A DNA stretch of 64,000 nt from Meghimatium bilineatum (GCA_034231615.1 CM067314.1:9177501-9241500); one strand, 5' to 3'; shown: positions 34,397 to 44,908, counted from the first letter of the stretch. Notes: generated by a model from the letters alone, not told the origin. Translations and numbers: made by a program.

Positions 34397-35289
34397 AACC
34401 CTAACCAGCCTAATCCACCCTTAACCCTAACCCTAACCAGCCAAATCCACCCTTAACCCTAACCAGCCAAATCCACCCTTAACCCTAACCAGCCAACTCC
34501 ACCCTTAACCCTAACCAGCTAACTCCACGCTTAACCCTAACCAGCCAACTCCACCCTTAATCCTAACCCTAACCGGCCAACTCCACCATTAACCCTAACC
34601 CTAACCAGCCAACTCCAGCCTTAACCCTAACCCTAACCAGCCAACTCCACCCTTAACCCTAACCAGCCAACTCCACCCTTAACCCTAACCAGCCAACTCC
34701 ACCCTTAACCGTAACCCTAACCAGCCAACTCCACCCTTAACCCTAACCCTAAGCAGCTAACTCCACCCTTAACCCTAACCCTAACCAACCAACTCCACCC
34801 TTAACCCTAACCAGCCAACTCCACCCCTAACCCTAACCAGCCAACTCCACCCTTAACCCTAACCCTAACCAGCCAACTCCTCCCTTAACCCTAACCCTAA
34901 CCAGCCAACTCCACCCTTAACCCTAACTCTAACCAGCCAACTCTACCCTTAACCCTAACCCTAACCAGCCAACTCCACCCTTAACCCTAACCAGCAAACT
35001 CCACCCTTAACCCTAACCAGCCAACTCCACCCTTAACCCTAACCCTAACCAGCCAACTCCACCCTTAACTCTAACCAGCCTACTACACCCTTAACCCTAA
35101 CCCTTACCAGCCAACTCCACCCTTAACCCTAACCAGCCAACTCCATTCCTAACCCTAACCAGCCAACTCCACCTTTAACCCTAACCAGCCAACTCCACCC
35201 TTAACCCTAACCAGCAAACTCCACCCTTAACCCTAACCCTAACCAGCCAACTCTACCCTTAACCCTAACCAGCCAACTCCACCCTTAAC
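34397..35289. repeat. Telomere-motif minisatellite (~30 units)
   Basis: Each unit is CAGCCAACTCCACCCTTAA joined to one, two or occasionally three copies of CCCTAA (complement of TTAGGG). Units therefore vary between about 26 and 32 bp. Interstitial, not a chromosome end. Confidence 0.93.
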
Positions 35290-35300
35290 ATCTTCTAAAT

Positions 35301-35471
35301 CAGTGTTCCCCAACGTGTGGGCAAACCCCACAGGTGGCAATTTGATTGTTCAGGGGAAATTCGAAATAAATTTTAGAGAACAGTTCAACTTTTTAATATA
35401 AAATAATATGTTTGTTACCTATGGGTCTCAGAATTTTATAAAGGCTTAGGTGGGGGCATCGTTAAAAAAAA
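35301..35471 (+). mobile_element. hAT-like non-autonomous element F, copy 1
   Basis: Starts CAGTGTTCCCCAACGTGTGG, with a GGCAATTTGATTGTTCAGGG block and an end GACTTAGGTGGGG-like at about 35445. Related to 58227-58422 and (inverted) 57007-57213. The right terminus is lost in an A-run. It lies between two minisatellites. Confidence 0.6.
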
Positions 35472-35486
35472 AGATGTATAAATAAT

Positions 35487-35790
35487 CTCCATGTTTTATA
35501 CAGGCTGTATGGCCATCTCTATGTTTTATACAGGTTATATGGTCAGTTTCAAGTTGTATACAGGTTGTATGACCATCTCCATGTTTTATACAGGTTTTAT
35601 GACCATCTCCATGTTTTATACAGGTTTTATGACCATCTGTATGTTTTATACAGGTTGTATGACCATCTCCATGTTTTATGACCATCTCCATGTTTTATGA
35701 CCATCTCCATGTTTTATACAGGTTTTATGACCATCTCCGTTTTATACAGGTTGTATGGCCATCTACATGTTGTGGTCATCTCATACAAAT
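35487..35790. repeat. 30-bp minisatellite (~10 copies)
   Basis: Unit CATGTTTTATACAGGTTTTA plus TGACCATCTC. Some units are shortened by 12-13 bp. Confidence 0.94.
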
Positions 35791-36129
35791 AGTTTAGGCA
35801 TGTCGTAGTATTATTAACTCCTACTCCTCTTTCCAGAGCCTGCTAATTTACTGTCACTACAAGAAACAATAATATTTAAAATAGAATCTTGTTTAGCAGA
35901 GGTCGTGGACCAGACATCATTCATTCAACTGAAGTTAAGCCAATAGCATGGAGGTCTGTTGTCCAGAAAATAATAATCAATAAAAGATAGTACTGCAATT
36001 AAACATATATAAAAATAATACTCACGTGGGAGACAGGTTATGAAGTTCTACTGAATGACGACTGACACTCTATCACTGTCTGATGCTTACGTGAAATAAT
36101 ATATTTCAAAAAAACACACAAAAACCCAG
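35791..36129. other. No recognised feature
   Basis: AT-rich, non-repetitive. Confidence 0.4.
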
Positions 36130-36245
36130 TGTATAATCATACAAATGACAATACACAGGAGATAATCGACATTTCGAACAAAAAGGACTTTGTCAAGATA
36201 TGTACATAACATAAATAAACGAAGAGTGGAAATGACACCACAACA
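36130..36245 (-). mobile_element. Penelope-like element 3' tail fragment
   Basis: On minus: TTTATGTTATGTACATATC, TTGACAAAGTCCTTTTTG, then TTCGAAATGTCGATTATC. This aligns with the tail of the GIY-YIG relic near 40890-40945. Confidence 0.5.
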
Positions 36246-36586
36246 AACGTGACATGATGCACACTTAACTGGTAAAACCCAAGCTTGTTATTCTCACACA
36301 TGTGTTATATTAACCTTGAGAACACATGTTTAGCTGTGTGAATGTTAGTTACCTACAATCAGGTCTACAACACTTGGGTAAAGTAATGTATGTATTGTTA
36401 CAGGTTAGTAGTAACTGCATGTAAGAGATAACCTTCACTGAACTTGTGCAATTTAGTATTTGTTGAAATATTTATTGATGTTTTCATTTTGCTTAGAATT
36501 ATAACATCCGTTACAGAAACACTTGGAGTAAAATCGTCGATTAACGTATCAAAAGGAATCAAGAACAGAAACACACGTCCACCATC
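36246..36586. other. No recognised feature
   Basis: Non-repetitive spacer before a LINE relic. Confidence 0.4.
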
Positions 36587-37335
36587 TTGAAACTGGTAAC
36601 CGGAACCCAATTTTTTGCACAACAGATAGGCCTTCAAATAAACACATATAAAACGAAAATCATGAACTTTACCGACCTGACAGAATCAATTAAACTAAAG
36701 GATAATATGCTAGACAACGTTTCAAATTTCGTATATTTGGGAAGCAAGATAACAACAGACGGGGATACCAACTCAGAAATCAAGACTAGAATCTCTCTCG
36801 TCTCCAACGCCTTTAACAAACTCTCAAACATCTGGAGATCGAAGATCGCAAGTAAACACATCAAACTGCGACTATTTAATGCAAGTGTGATTCCATCATT
36901 GACATATGGATGTGAAAGTTGGAAATCTACCGCAATAATGGATAAGAAGTTAGTTGCCTTCGAGAATGGATGCCTCAGAAAAATCACAAATACTAATTGG
37001 AAAGACTTCACATCAAATGACATACTAAGAGAGGAGACAAAACAAGACTACTTGACGAACATCATCAGAAAACGCTAATGGACATACATGGGCCACGTAC
37101 ATCGGCCACGAGTGAAGAAAGACAGAAATCCACGACAAGCCTTCATGTGGACACCAGACGGAAAAAAGGAAAAGGAAGACCAAAAACAACGCTCAGAAGA
37201 ACATTTATGAATGAATTAAAATCAACAGGCATAAATGCACAAAACATGCAATCCCTAGCACCTGACTGACAGACATGGAGAACTATGACATCCGCCATAT
37301 GTGCCAAACTTGGCACAAGAGGAATTGACTGACAA
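36587..37335 (+). pseudogene. LINE C-terminal relic, best-preserved LF3 copy
   Basis: A 163-codon open frame: QIGLQINTYKTKIMNF, NVSNFVYLGSKITTDGDTNS, HIKLRLFNASVIPSLTYGCE, LVAFENGCLRKITNTNWKDF, ending in TAA after IIRKR. A one-step shift then gives HVDTRRKKGKGRPKTTLRRT and INAQNMQSLAPD, and finally a CAKLGTRGID end. The pieces cover YLGS.IT.DG through the C-terminus. The minus relic at 61373-62306 is highly similar. RT core absent, so 5'-truncated. Confidence 0.88.
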
Positions 37336-37439
37336 TGAACTTGTAAATGTGTAATACGAAATACACTTCAGTTTGTGCTCCGTATGCTGTGAGGGTTTAT
37401 TACGGTATTAAAAGGACAATTGCCTGAAATATCAGGAGC

Positions 37440-37505
37440 GGGTCCTTGTTGCATGTGTTATAACTGTGCTATAACTTTGTTATAACTGTATTATAACTGT
37501 GTTAG
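37440..37505. repeat. ~11-bp tandem repeat
   Basis: TATAACTGTGT-type units, five copies. Confidence 0.75.
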
Positions 37506-37598
37506 CTTAAGTTCCACTGATGTCTACCAAGCACAACAATATTGCATCGAATTAAGAAGTACTACCACTAAAAAGAAGTAAAGAATGTTCACGTGTTC

Positions 37599-37753
37599 TT
37601 CTTCAGCGTTCATTCTCAAACTCCTGCCGGATCTCCATTGCAGTAGGACAATGGCCCTATTAGATTTCCAGCAGGATATAGTCCAGAGAATGGAAATGCG
37701 TTGTGTCGCCGTTTTATTTGCGCCAATGGCCCGACACATCCGTCTTCGGCGGG
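37599..37753 (-). mobile_element. SINE-A, copy 4
   Basis: 155-bp element with a perfect 12-bp duplication GTTCACGTGTTC (37587-37598 and 37754-37765). Shortest GAA tail of the five copies. Confidence 0.9.
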
Positions 37754-37828
37754 GTTCACGTGTTCTAGAGATAAGAAGTCGCGGGCCAAACACATTTATA
37801 TTACCCTTTTATCCCTCTGATTATTACA

Positions 37829-37935
37829 TAGGGTCCAGTACATCCGTGTGTTGTATGCTGACAGTATGTCTAGGGTCCAGTACATCCGTGTGTTATATGC
37901 TGACAGTATGTCTAGGGTCCAGTACATCCGTGTGG
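37829..37935. repeat. 42-bp tandem repeat (~2.6 copies)
   Basis: Unit AGGGTCCAGTACATCCGTGT plus GTTGTATGCTGACAGTATGT and CT. Confidence 0.92.
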
Positions 37936-38684
37936 TGCTGGAAAATGTTATCAGAGATTAGCAACAATGTGACCAACAATGCATGTGGCAATGTGACCAA
38001 TACTGTTGTTGTATCCCTCTTGTGGTCTCAATGCTGTGGTCTCACTGTTGTGGTCTCGTGAATTGATGCTAACTAGATTGTAGCTTTATTTTTCCATTTG
38101 TATAGCTGACAGATATAGGAAGAGATGACCTGCGTGTTTGTTTGCCAGGGGAACGGGTGCGGTGTTAACTTGGAGACCGTCAATTCATCATGGCCGATCC
38201 GCAGTCAGATAGGACTCGTGGCAGGTAGCCATTAGATTGGGATCGGACTGGGAGCTAATTATAGAGGGCACAATCAGTGTGGGATGTCCCGATCCAGCTT
38301 AGCAGCGGGAGCCGTGTCACTTACGACCGCCAGAATTTCCTAGGCATCACAAAAGAGTTGGTAGTTCAGCATCTGGCTTTGAGAACATGAGGATCTTAAG
38401 AGGAGGGTCACCCCATGTAACAAGAGGAGGGTCGCCCCCTGTCATATTTCAGTGCTGACAAAAGTTTGCTGAAGCTCGAAGATGAACAACTATGCCGAAG
38501 TTTATTTTTCAATTCTGCCTTTAACATGCCCCCATCCAATTTTCCCCCCAAGCGTGTATCAGAAAGACGCGTGGACAAGGATTCTCAAGCTATTGAAGGC
38601 TTGATAATTTTCAATTTTTGCGTCTTGTCTGTGCATTGTGGTCAAAAGTAAACAACATTGCTTCAGTACCACTATTCTATTGCA
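37936..38684. other. No recognised gene; relatively GC-balanced unique sequence
   Basis: Small TGTGGTCTC repeats near 38020, otherwise high-complexity sequence with no feature I can name. Confidence 0.4.
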
Positions 38685-38845
38685 GACTTTTTATGATGAG
38701 TTGTCTACATACATGTCAAATGAGAATTGTTATGTGAATGTCTACATACAACATATCAGAAGGGAATTGTTATATGATTTAATGTCTACATACAAGATAG
38801 AAGAAAGGAATTGTTATATGACTGAATGTCTACATACAACATGGA
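38685..38845. repeat. ~55-bp tandem repeat (~3 copies)
   Basis: Units share GAATTGTTATATGACTGAAT then GTCTACATACAACAT. Confidence 0.8.
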
Positions 38846-38896
38846 AAATGATACTTTTTTTTATAGTACCCATCTGAGTGTGAAACGACTTCTCAA

Positions 38897-38985
38897 AGTG
38901 GTGCACACCGCTGAGAATTGTAATGTTATGGTGCACACCGCTGAGAATTGTAATGTTATGGTGCACACCGCTAAGACTTGCAGTC
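38897..38985. repeat. 33-bp tandem repeat (~2.7 copies)
   Basis: Unit GTGCACACCGCTGAGAATTG plus TAATGTTATG. It abuts the 3' end of a LINE; GTGCGCACCGTTA at 39246 looks like a further unit beyond the LINE. Confidence 0.88.
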
Positions 38986-38988
38986 TTC

Positions 38989-39243
38989 TGGTCATCATCA
39001 TCAAGTGCCGTCTCCGCAACGAAGGTTGGCTGCAACGTATCTCCAACATCTCCTGTCTCTTGTCTTGGTGGTGCACTCTGCTAGACTGTAACCTGTCCAT
39101 CGTGTAATGTTACTCCCACTTGTATCTCTGCCTACCTCTTGCTCGATTCCCTTTGACTTTACCCTCAAGTAAGGTCTTCAATAGGGTGTCATGTCTTTTA
39201 ATGTGTCCAAAGTATTTTATTTGCCTGATCTTTATTTAGTCTT
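38989..39243 (-). pseudogene. LINE C-terminus with natural end (family LF5)
   Basis: On minus: IKIRQIKYFGHIKRHDTLLK, TLLEGKVKGNRARGRQRYKW, then (one-base shift) ITRWTGYSLAECTTKTRDRR and YVAANLRCGDGT with stop and a TGATGATGATGA end. It continues the family of 10807-11146 past the point where that copy is cut. Related 33-bp repeat units lie on both sides, so it may have inserted into that repeat. Confidence 0.83.
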
Positions 39244-39327
39244 CTGGTGCGCACCGTTAAAAGTTGTACTCTTCTCGTGCACACCTTCTCGTGATAGTTG
39301 TCTTCTTCTGTGTATGAAAAAAACACT

Positions 39328-39690
39328 CTATAGAAACACACGCCTCCACTAATTACATATTAAAACACAAGCTTCCACTAATTACATATTAAAACATAAG
39401 CCCCCACTAATTACATGTTAAAACACAAGCCTCCACTAAGTACATATTAAAACACAAGCCTCCACTAAGTACATATTAAAACACAAGCCTCCACTAATTA
39501 CATATTAAAACACAAGCCCCCACTAATTACATGTTAAAACACAAGCCTCCAATAATTACATATTAAAACACAAGCCTCCAATAATTACATATTAAAACAC
39601 AAGCCTCCAATAATTACATATTAAAACACAAGCCTCCAATAATTACATATTAAAACACAAGCCTCCAATAATTACATATTAAAACACGAG
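39328..39690. repeat. 29-bp minisatellite (~12 copies)
   Basis: Unit TCCACTAATTACATATTAAA plus ACACAAGCC. Confidence 0.96.
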
Positions 39691-39731
39691 TTTCATCACC
39701 AGTAACTGTTTTGGTATAAAAACAAACTATT

Positions 39732-40010
39732 CGCCCTTGTGGTGCCGGGCCCGAAAGAGGAGCAAAGAATAGCAACACTGTTTACCTTCCACGCATGTCG
39801 TACAAGGCGACTAAGGAGGTTATGGGATGTTAGTTGGCTGTCCCATCCCATATAGGGTGAGTGACCCAAAGCCATGCTGAAGTCGGATGTGTCAGACCGA
39901 AAGTCACAGATATCACAGAAATGCTGTAAACCATGACACAACGCATTCCGTTCTCCGGAATACATCCTGCTAATCTGCAGGAGTTTGAGAACGAACGCAG
40001 AAGAAGAAGT
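39732..40010 (+). mobile_element. SINE-B, copy 2
   Basis: 279 bp, starting CGCCCTTGTGGTGCCGGGCC and ending in AGAAGAAGAAG. Flanked by an 11/12-bp duplication AAACAAACTATT (39720-39731) and AAACAAACGATT (40011-40022). Full-length. Confidence 0.87.
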
Positions 40011-40284
40011 AAACAAACGATTGACTGACGAGTAATCTGTATATTCACTCATTCAATATTCATCTTGTCAATGTGATCAGATATCTATTCTAACAAGGAA
40101 CAAGCACTATCTACAGACAATCCCAGCATGCATTTGGCGACTGTATATGTTCAGTTTCTCAACTAGATAGTTTGAACAAGAGAACGGATTGCAACAGCTC
40201 TACAATCACGATATATTTTTGTCTGGAGAAAACTATGTTAATATATATTACAAAACACGGGGTCTTTGTTACCTCTAATATTTT

Positions 40285-40995
40285 ATGGTAGTGTGTCCTG
40301 ATATAACCTAATTGGACTTTGTCCGCTGGTTGAAAGGGGCACGCCTCTCCAAAAGAGAGGCAAACTCATTAACTACCTATGTTAATATATAACAATCAAT
40401 ATAAGGTAATGTTATTTACGTGATCATATGTAAACGCTCCGGCAAGTAGTACATCGAGGAACCGGCTTAAGATTGAGAGACCGCTTCTGTAACCATCTTC
40501 ATGCGATCAAGCACAGAATACCTACTTCTGTTGCCACACACTTCAACGACGTTGACCATTATGGTGCTCTTAATATTCAAGTCACTGCCATTAGATCCTG
40601 CATAACTTATGATATATCTAGGTACTCTCTAGAAAATCATCTTATTTTTTAGTTGGGTACCCTCAAGCCTTTTGGACTAAATTGCGACCACTCTTTTGTC
40701 TAGTTCTCGGTTGGCGTGGTCTTTGTCTTTATTCATTTTGTTCCGTCCTTTACGTAATTTTTTTTTTATTCGTTTCGTTTCCACATATATTTACATTTTT
40801 TATGTACTTTCTGTTCCTGTCCTTCCGGTATCTCGCTTCCATATTTCATTTGGACACCTGTGTGTGTTGCGATCATTTCTATTCGTCGTCTTTTTATGCT
40901 TTATGCATATATTGATAAAGACCTTTTGGTCGATACGTTGAAAAAAAATTTTGTATTGTAATTTTTATGTTTTCTTGTTTACACATCATAACCCC
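40285..40995 (+). pseudogene. Penelope-like element relic: GIY-YIG endonuclease and 3' region
   Basis: Frame pieces: NVIYVIICKRSGK, stop, YIEE (decayed (Y)IGE), shift, then from 40455 an 82-codon frame with one TAG: TGLRLRDRFCNHLHAIKHRI, PTSVATHFNDVDHYGALNIQ, SRYSLENHLIF, LGTLKPFGLNCDHSFV. This fits the GIY-YIG nuclease that follows the RT in many Penelope-like elements: an Arg in RDRF, His in NHLHAIKH, the metal-binding Glu in SLENHLIF, and the terminal L.PFGLN. The upstream CPL..RGTPLQKRGKLINY (about 40310-40375) may be the linker. About 250 bp of 3' sequence ends with a GATAAAGACCTTTTGGTC motif. RT not found. Confidence 0.75.
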
Positions 40996-41039
40996 CTAGT
41001 TTTAATGATAGTCCGTCTTGTCTAAGTAGAACGTTCTAA

Positions 41040-41059
41040 ACAACTGTGTTTTACGTAAG

Positions 41060-41104
<45 letters not shown>

Positions 41105-41105
41105 T
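41040..41105. repeat. (TA)n microsatellite with TGTGTTTTACGTAAG flank
   Basis: About 45 bp of TA repeats. The preceding CTGTGTTTTACGTAAG matches an arm of the palindromic element at 49604-49753. Confidence 0.85.
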
Positions 41106-41114
41106 AGGCCAATA

Positions 41115-41560
41115 TACGAGGCGTCTATAAAACAATATTCGCCTGTCCTGCGGAACCCATGCCAGCACGCGAGGCGCATAAAAACGACATCACTGACGTA
41201 ATAAACACACAAATGAACAAAAGCACATTTTCTAATGTCTGGTGCAGGCAATGGACAACCTGACTGTTGTGATTAATGAATCCGTCCAAAATGGAACAAC
41301 GAACATTGATTGCATTTCTTACAGTCGAATGATGTCCAACAACCGACATTCATCAAAGAATACGGACGTTGTACAGTGAGAAATGTGAGTCAAAGACAAT
41401 ACTGAAGTTTGGACAACGATATTCAAGACGAGCGACAGGTAACCAATGTTCTTCCGTAGGCAGGAAAGAAACATGTTTATGACAGTAGAATCCATCGCAA
41501 AGATGGATGCAGCAATATGGCTTGACCGACGCTAGAGTTTGCGTTCGCTAGATGATGATT
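41115..41560 (+). pseudogene. mariner-like transposase N-terminal relic
   Basis: From about 41291 the + frame reads MEQRTLIAFLTVE, stop, CPTTDIHQRIRTLYSEKCES, KTILKFGQRYSRR, and later VESIAKMDAAIWLDRR. This resembles the paired helix-turn-helix N-terminus of mariner transposases (MEQR..I.FL..EG, then DIH.R....YG, then a D.I..IDA.I..DRR linker). Stops and lack of the DDE core make it inactive. A TA followed by CGAGGCGTCTATAAAA at 41113 may be the left end. Confidence 0.65.
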
Positions 41561-41609
41561 ATCTGGGCATTAATAATAATAATAATCAAGCCCATAAACC
41601 GTCATGGTT

Positions 41610-43092
41610 TTAGGGGTGTCACACTGAAACATTTGATACAGAAATATATCCACGCATCTCTAGCACCCTGATGTAGGGGTGTCACATTGAAACATTTGAT
41701 GCAGAAACATATCCACGCATCTCTAGCACCCTGGTGTAGGGGTGTCACACTGAAACATTTTATGCAGAAACATATCCACGCATCTCTAGCACCCTGGTGT
41801 AGGGGTGTCACACTGAAACATTTGATGCAGAAAGTTCTCCACGCATCTCCATCCTCTAGCACCCTGATGTAGGGGTGCCACATTGAAACATTTGATACAG
41901 AAATATATCCACGCATGTCTAGCACCCTGATGTAGGGGTGTCACATTGAAACATTTGATGCAGAAATATCTCCACGCATCTCTATCCTCTAGCACCCTGA
42001 TGTAGGGGTGTCACATTGAAACATTTGATGCAGAAAGATCTCCATTCATCTCTAGCACCCTGGTGTAGGGGTGTCACATTGAAACATTTGATGCAGAAAT
42101 ATCTCCATTCATCTCTAGCACCCTGGTGTAGGGGTGTCACATTGAAACATTTGATGCAGAAATATCTCCATTCATCTCTAGCACCCTGATGTAGGGGTGT
42201 CACATTGAAACATTTGATGCAGAAATATATTCACGCATCTCTAGCACCCTGATGTAGGGGTGTCACATTGAAACATTTGATGCAGAAATATCTCCACTCA
42301 TCTCTATCCTCTAGCACCTGATGTAGGGGTGTCACATTGAAACATTTGATGCAGAAAGATCTCCATTCATCTCTAGCACCCTGGTGTAGGGGTGTCACAT
42401 TGAAAAATTTGATGCGGAAAGATCTCCATTCATCTCTAGCACCCTGGTGTAGGGGTGTCACATTGAAACATTTGATGCGGAAAGATCTCCATTCATCTCT
42501 AGCACCCTGATGTAGGGGTGTCACATTGAAACATTTGATGCAGAAATATCTCCACTCATCTCTATCCTCTAGCACCTGATGTAGGGGTGTCACATTGAAA
42601 CATTTGATGCAGAAAGATCTCCATTCATCTCTAGCACCCTGGTGTAGGGGTGTCACATTGAAACATTTGATGCGGAAAGATCTCCATTCATCTCTAGCAC
42701 CCTGGTGTAGGGGTGTCACATTGAAACATTTGATGCAGAAAGATCTCCATTCATCTCTAGCACCCTGATGTAGGGGTGTCACATTGAAACATTTGATACA
42801 GAAATATATCCACGCATCTCTAGCACCCTGGTGTAGGGGTGTCACATTGAAACATTTGATGCAGAAATATCTCCACGCATCTCTATCCTCTAGCACCCTG
42901 GTGTAGGGGTGTCACATTGAAACATTTGATACAGAAATATATCCACGCATCTCTAGCACCCTGATGTAGGGGTGTCACATTGAAACATTTGATACAGAAA
43001 TATATCCACGCATCTCTAGCACCCTGATGTAGGGGTGTCACATTGAAACATTTGATACAGAAATATATCCACGCATCTTTATCCTGTAGCAT
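41610..43092. repeat. 63-bp minisatellite with longer variants (~23 copies)
   Basis: Longest-unit major array in the window. Unit: GTAGGGGTGTCACATTGAAA, CATTTGATGCAGAAATATCT, then CCACGCATCTCTAGCACCCT and GAT. Some units carry 8-9 extra bp (an additional TATCCTCTAG), changing the frame. Long minus frames (to 221 codons, 21-residue repeats) arise because 63 is a multiple of three. They are broken wherever a longer unit occurs, so I do not call a gene. Confidence 0.96.
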
Positions 43093-43094
43093 CA

Positions 43095-43560
43095 TGATGA
43101 ATTTGAAAATTTCACACCCTGTCCACTACTTATATTATTGAGTATATCTATGTCAACCTCGTCTTCTCCCCTCCTCCCACGCACAGTAACTTAAAGAACA
43201 TCTGTCAGCGAGGAAGAATGTCTCATTACATGCCCGTACCCCCTGGGATTGCGAGATGTTACTATGTACAAATACATTGGTCCCTATGTTCTCAGTAACA
43301 GATACCCAACTTTCTTCTTTCTTTCGGTGCAAAAAAAATTCTTCCTGTACACGTCGCGGCGACAGCTTTAGCAAAGCAGCCTTTATTTCCACAGCCTTAA
43401 AAGCCTCCCTGCACTCCTTAACAGGAAAACAGATACCCAACACACGTCTATACCATTTGTTTTCAAACGCCTGGATTCTTCTCTCCAAGTTCACAGCTAG
43501 AGTCCATGTCTTACATCCATATACAAATATAAACAGAACCTAAGATTTATATCAATCTGA
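43095..43560 (-). pseudogene. LINE C-terminal relic (family LF6), interrupted by element H
   Basis: On minus: VYGCKTWTLAVNLERRIQAF, ENKWYRRVLGIC, [insertion], EHRDQ, then EEGRRRG and WTG fragments. The order YGCETWTL, RIQAFENKC.RR.L.I.Y.EH, GRRRG, EWTG is that of the family at 26120. It abuts the 63-bp minisatellite on its 3' side. Confidence 0.75.
43311..43427 (-). mobile_element. Element H, short insertion with 14-bp duplication
   Basis: 117 bp with an A/G-rich tail (GAAAGAAAGAAGAAA on minus). Flanked by perfect AACAGATACCCAAC (43297-43310 and 43428-43441), splitting the LINE. 49 bp recurs at 3346-3394. A tail plus duplication suggests retroposition, parent RNA unknown. Confidence 0.7.
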
Positions 43561-43704
43561 TGAGATGTTCTTATTGGAGCCATTTATAGTTTAGGTCGAT
43601 GTAAGCGTGACCAATAATAATTTAAAGCATGTTGGCTAAACGGAAAATAATCCTTCTGGAATGACTCACTCAACATTTTACGAGATATTCATTGGCTATC
43701 AAAC

Positions 43705-44290
43705 ATTGGTACTAATTTGTTAGTACAACAGTTTCTTGGTACAATAGCTTGTTGGCAAAATATTTTGTTGGTACAATAGTTTATTGGTACACTAGTTTGT
43801 TGGTACAATAGTTTGTTGGTAAAATAGTTTGTTGGTACAATAGTTTCTTGGTACAATAGTTTGTTGGTACAATAGTTTGTTAGTACACTAGTTTGTTGGT
43901 ACAATAGTTTGTTGGTACAATAGTTTGTTAGCACAATAGTTTGTTATTACAATAGTTTGTTGGTACAATAGTTTGTTGGTACAAAAGTTTGCTGTCACAA
44001 TATTTATTTGATAGAATAGTGTGTTAGCACAATAGTTTGTTGGCACAGTAGTGTTGTGGTACTAGTTGGTTGGTACAATTGATTGTTGGCACAATAGTTT
44101 GTTGTCACAATAGTTTGTTGACAGAATAGTTTGTCGGCACAATTGTTTGTTAATAGAATAGTTTGTTGTCACAATAGTTTGTAGATACAATAGTGTGTTA
44201 GAGCAATAGTCTTTTGGTACAATAGTGTGTTGGTACAATAGTTTGTTGGTACAATACTCAATACTTGTTATTGTGGTACAATAATTGTAG
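43705..44290. repeat. 16-bp minisatellite (~35 copies)
   Basis: Unit GTTGGTACAATAGTTT, increasingly degenerate to the right. Confidence 0.95.
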
Positions 44291-44895
44291 AAGTCAGTCT
44301 AGAAGACAACATTTCTTTAGCTTGTACCTGCAGGGTACAAATGGAAGAGTGTAGGCTTACTGCATTGTTGGTTTTTTACGGCACTGTGCCCTTGAACTGT
44401 GCAGACAAAATCCATACGTATTTCTACATTTCTTCCTTTGAAACTTCTGACCCTATCTTCAGCAGATTGAACTATGAGAATAGCATCTCTCCTGTTTCTT
44501 GAAATGACGAATGAGAGAACAAAACTCAGTGAGTCTTCATTACAAACACAAGTGGACTTAAAACCACTTTATTAAAACATTCAACGTCAGAGAGAAGTTT
44601 CATAGTCCACTGGAAGCAATGAACAACTGCCTATTTATTACGGAAACAACACATGCCTGTCACGTGATCATTTGCCAGACATTCTCCCGGAAAACAGACT
44701 CCGTCTAGGAGACATTCAGGGGCAATATGAACCCCTATTGACCACGCCCATTGCACGCGACTTTGTTCATGCAGCGCCCTTGGCACAGGCCACGAAGATG
44801 ACAATTTCTCAGCTAAAACATCATAAATTTCATGAATAAATCGCATTTATCTTAATCAGCTTTTAGAGAGCAAGAATCGTAATCTGTTTGTTTCA
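44291..44895. other. No recognised feature
   Basis: High-complexity sequence. A 71-codon minus frame at 44631-44846 is unrecognised. Confidence 0.4.
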
Positions 44896-44908
44896 GAGTC
44901 TGTCAATT

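Noticed and set aside
34397..35289. A true chromosome end
   Set aside because: The CCCTAA motifs are interrupted by a fixed spacer and unique sequence follows on both sides, so this is interstitial.
40682..40941. Hydrophobic + frames of 77-81 codons
   Set aside because: They are T-rich 3' sequence of the Penelope-like relic; the hydrophobicity reflects base composition.
41602..43095. Long minus-strand frames with a repeated Cys-containing 21-residue unit
   Set aside because: Frames change at longer units, the variants are not conserved for frame, and no start or promoter logic is visible. Treated as satellite.
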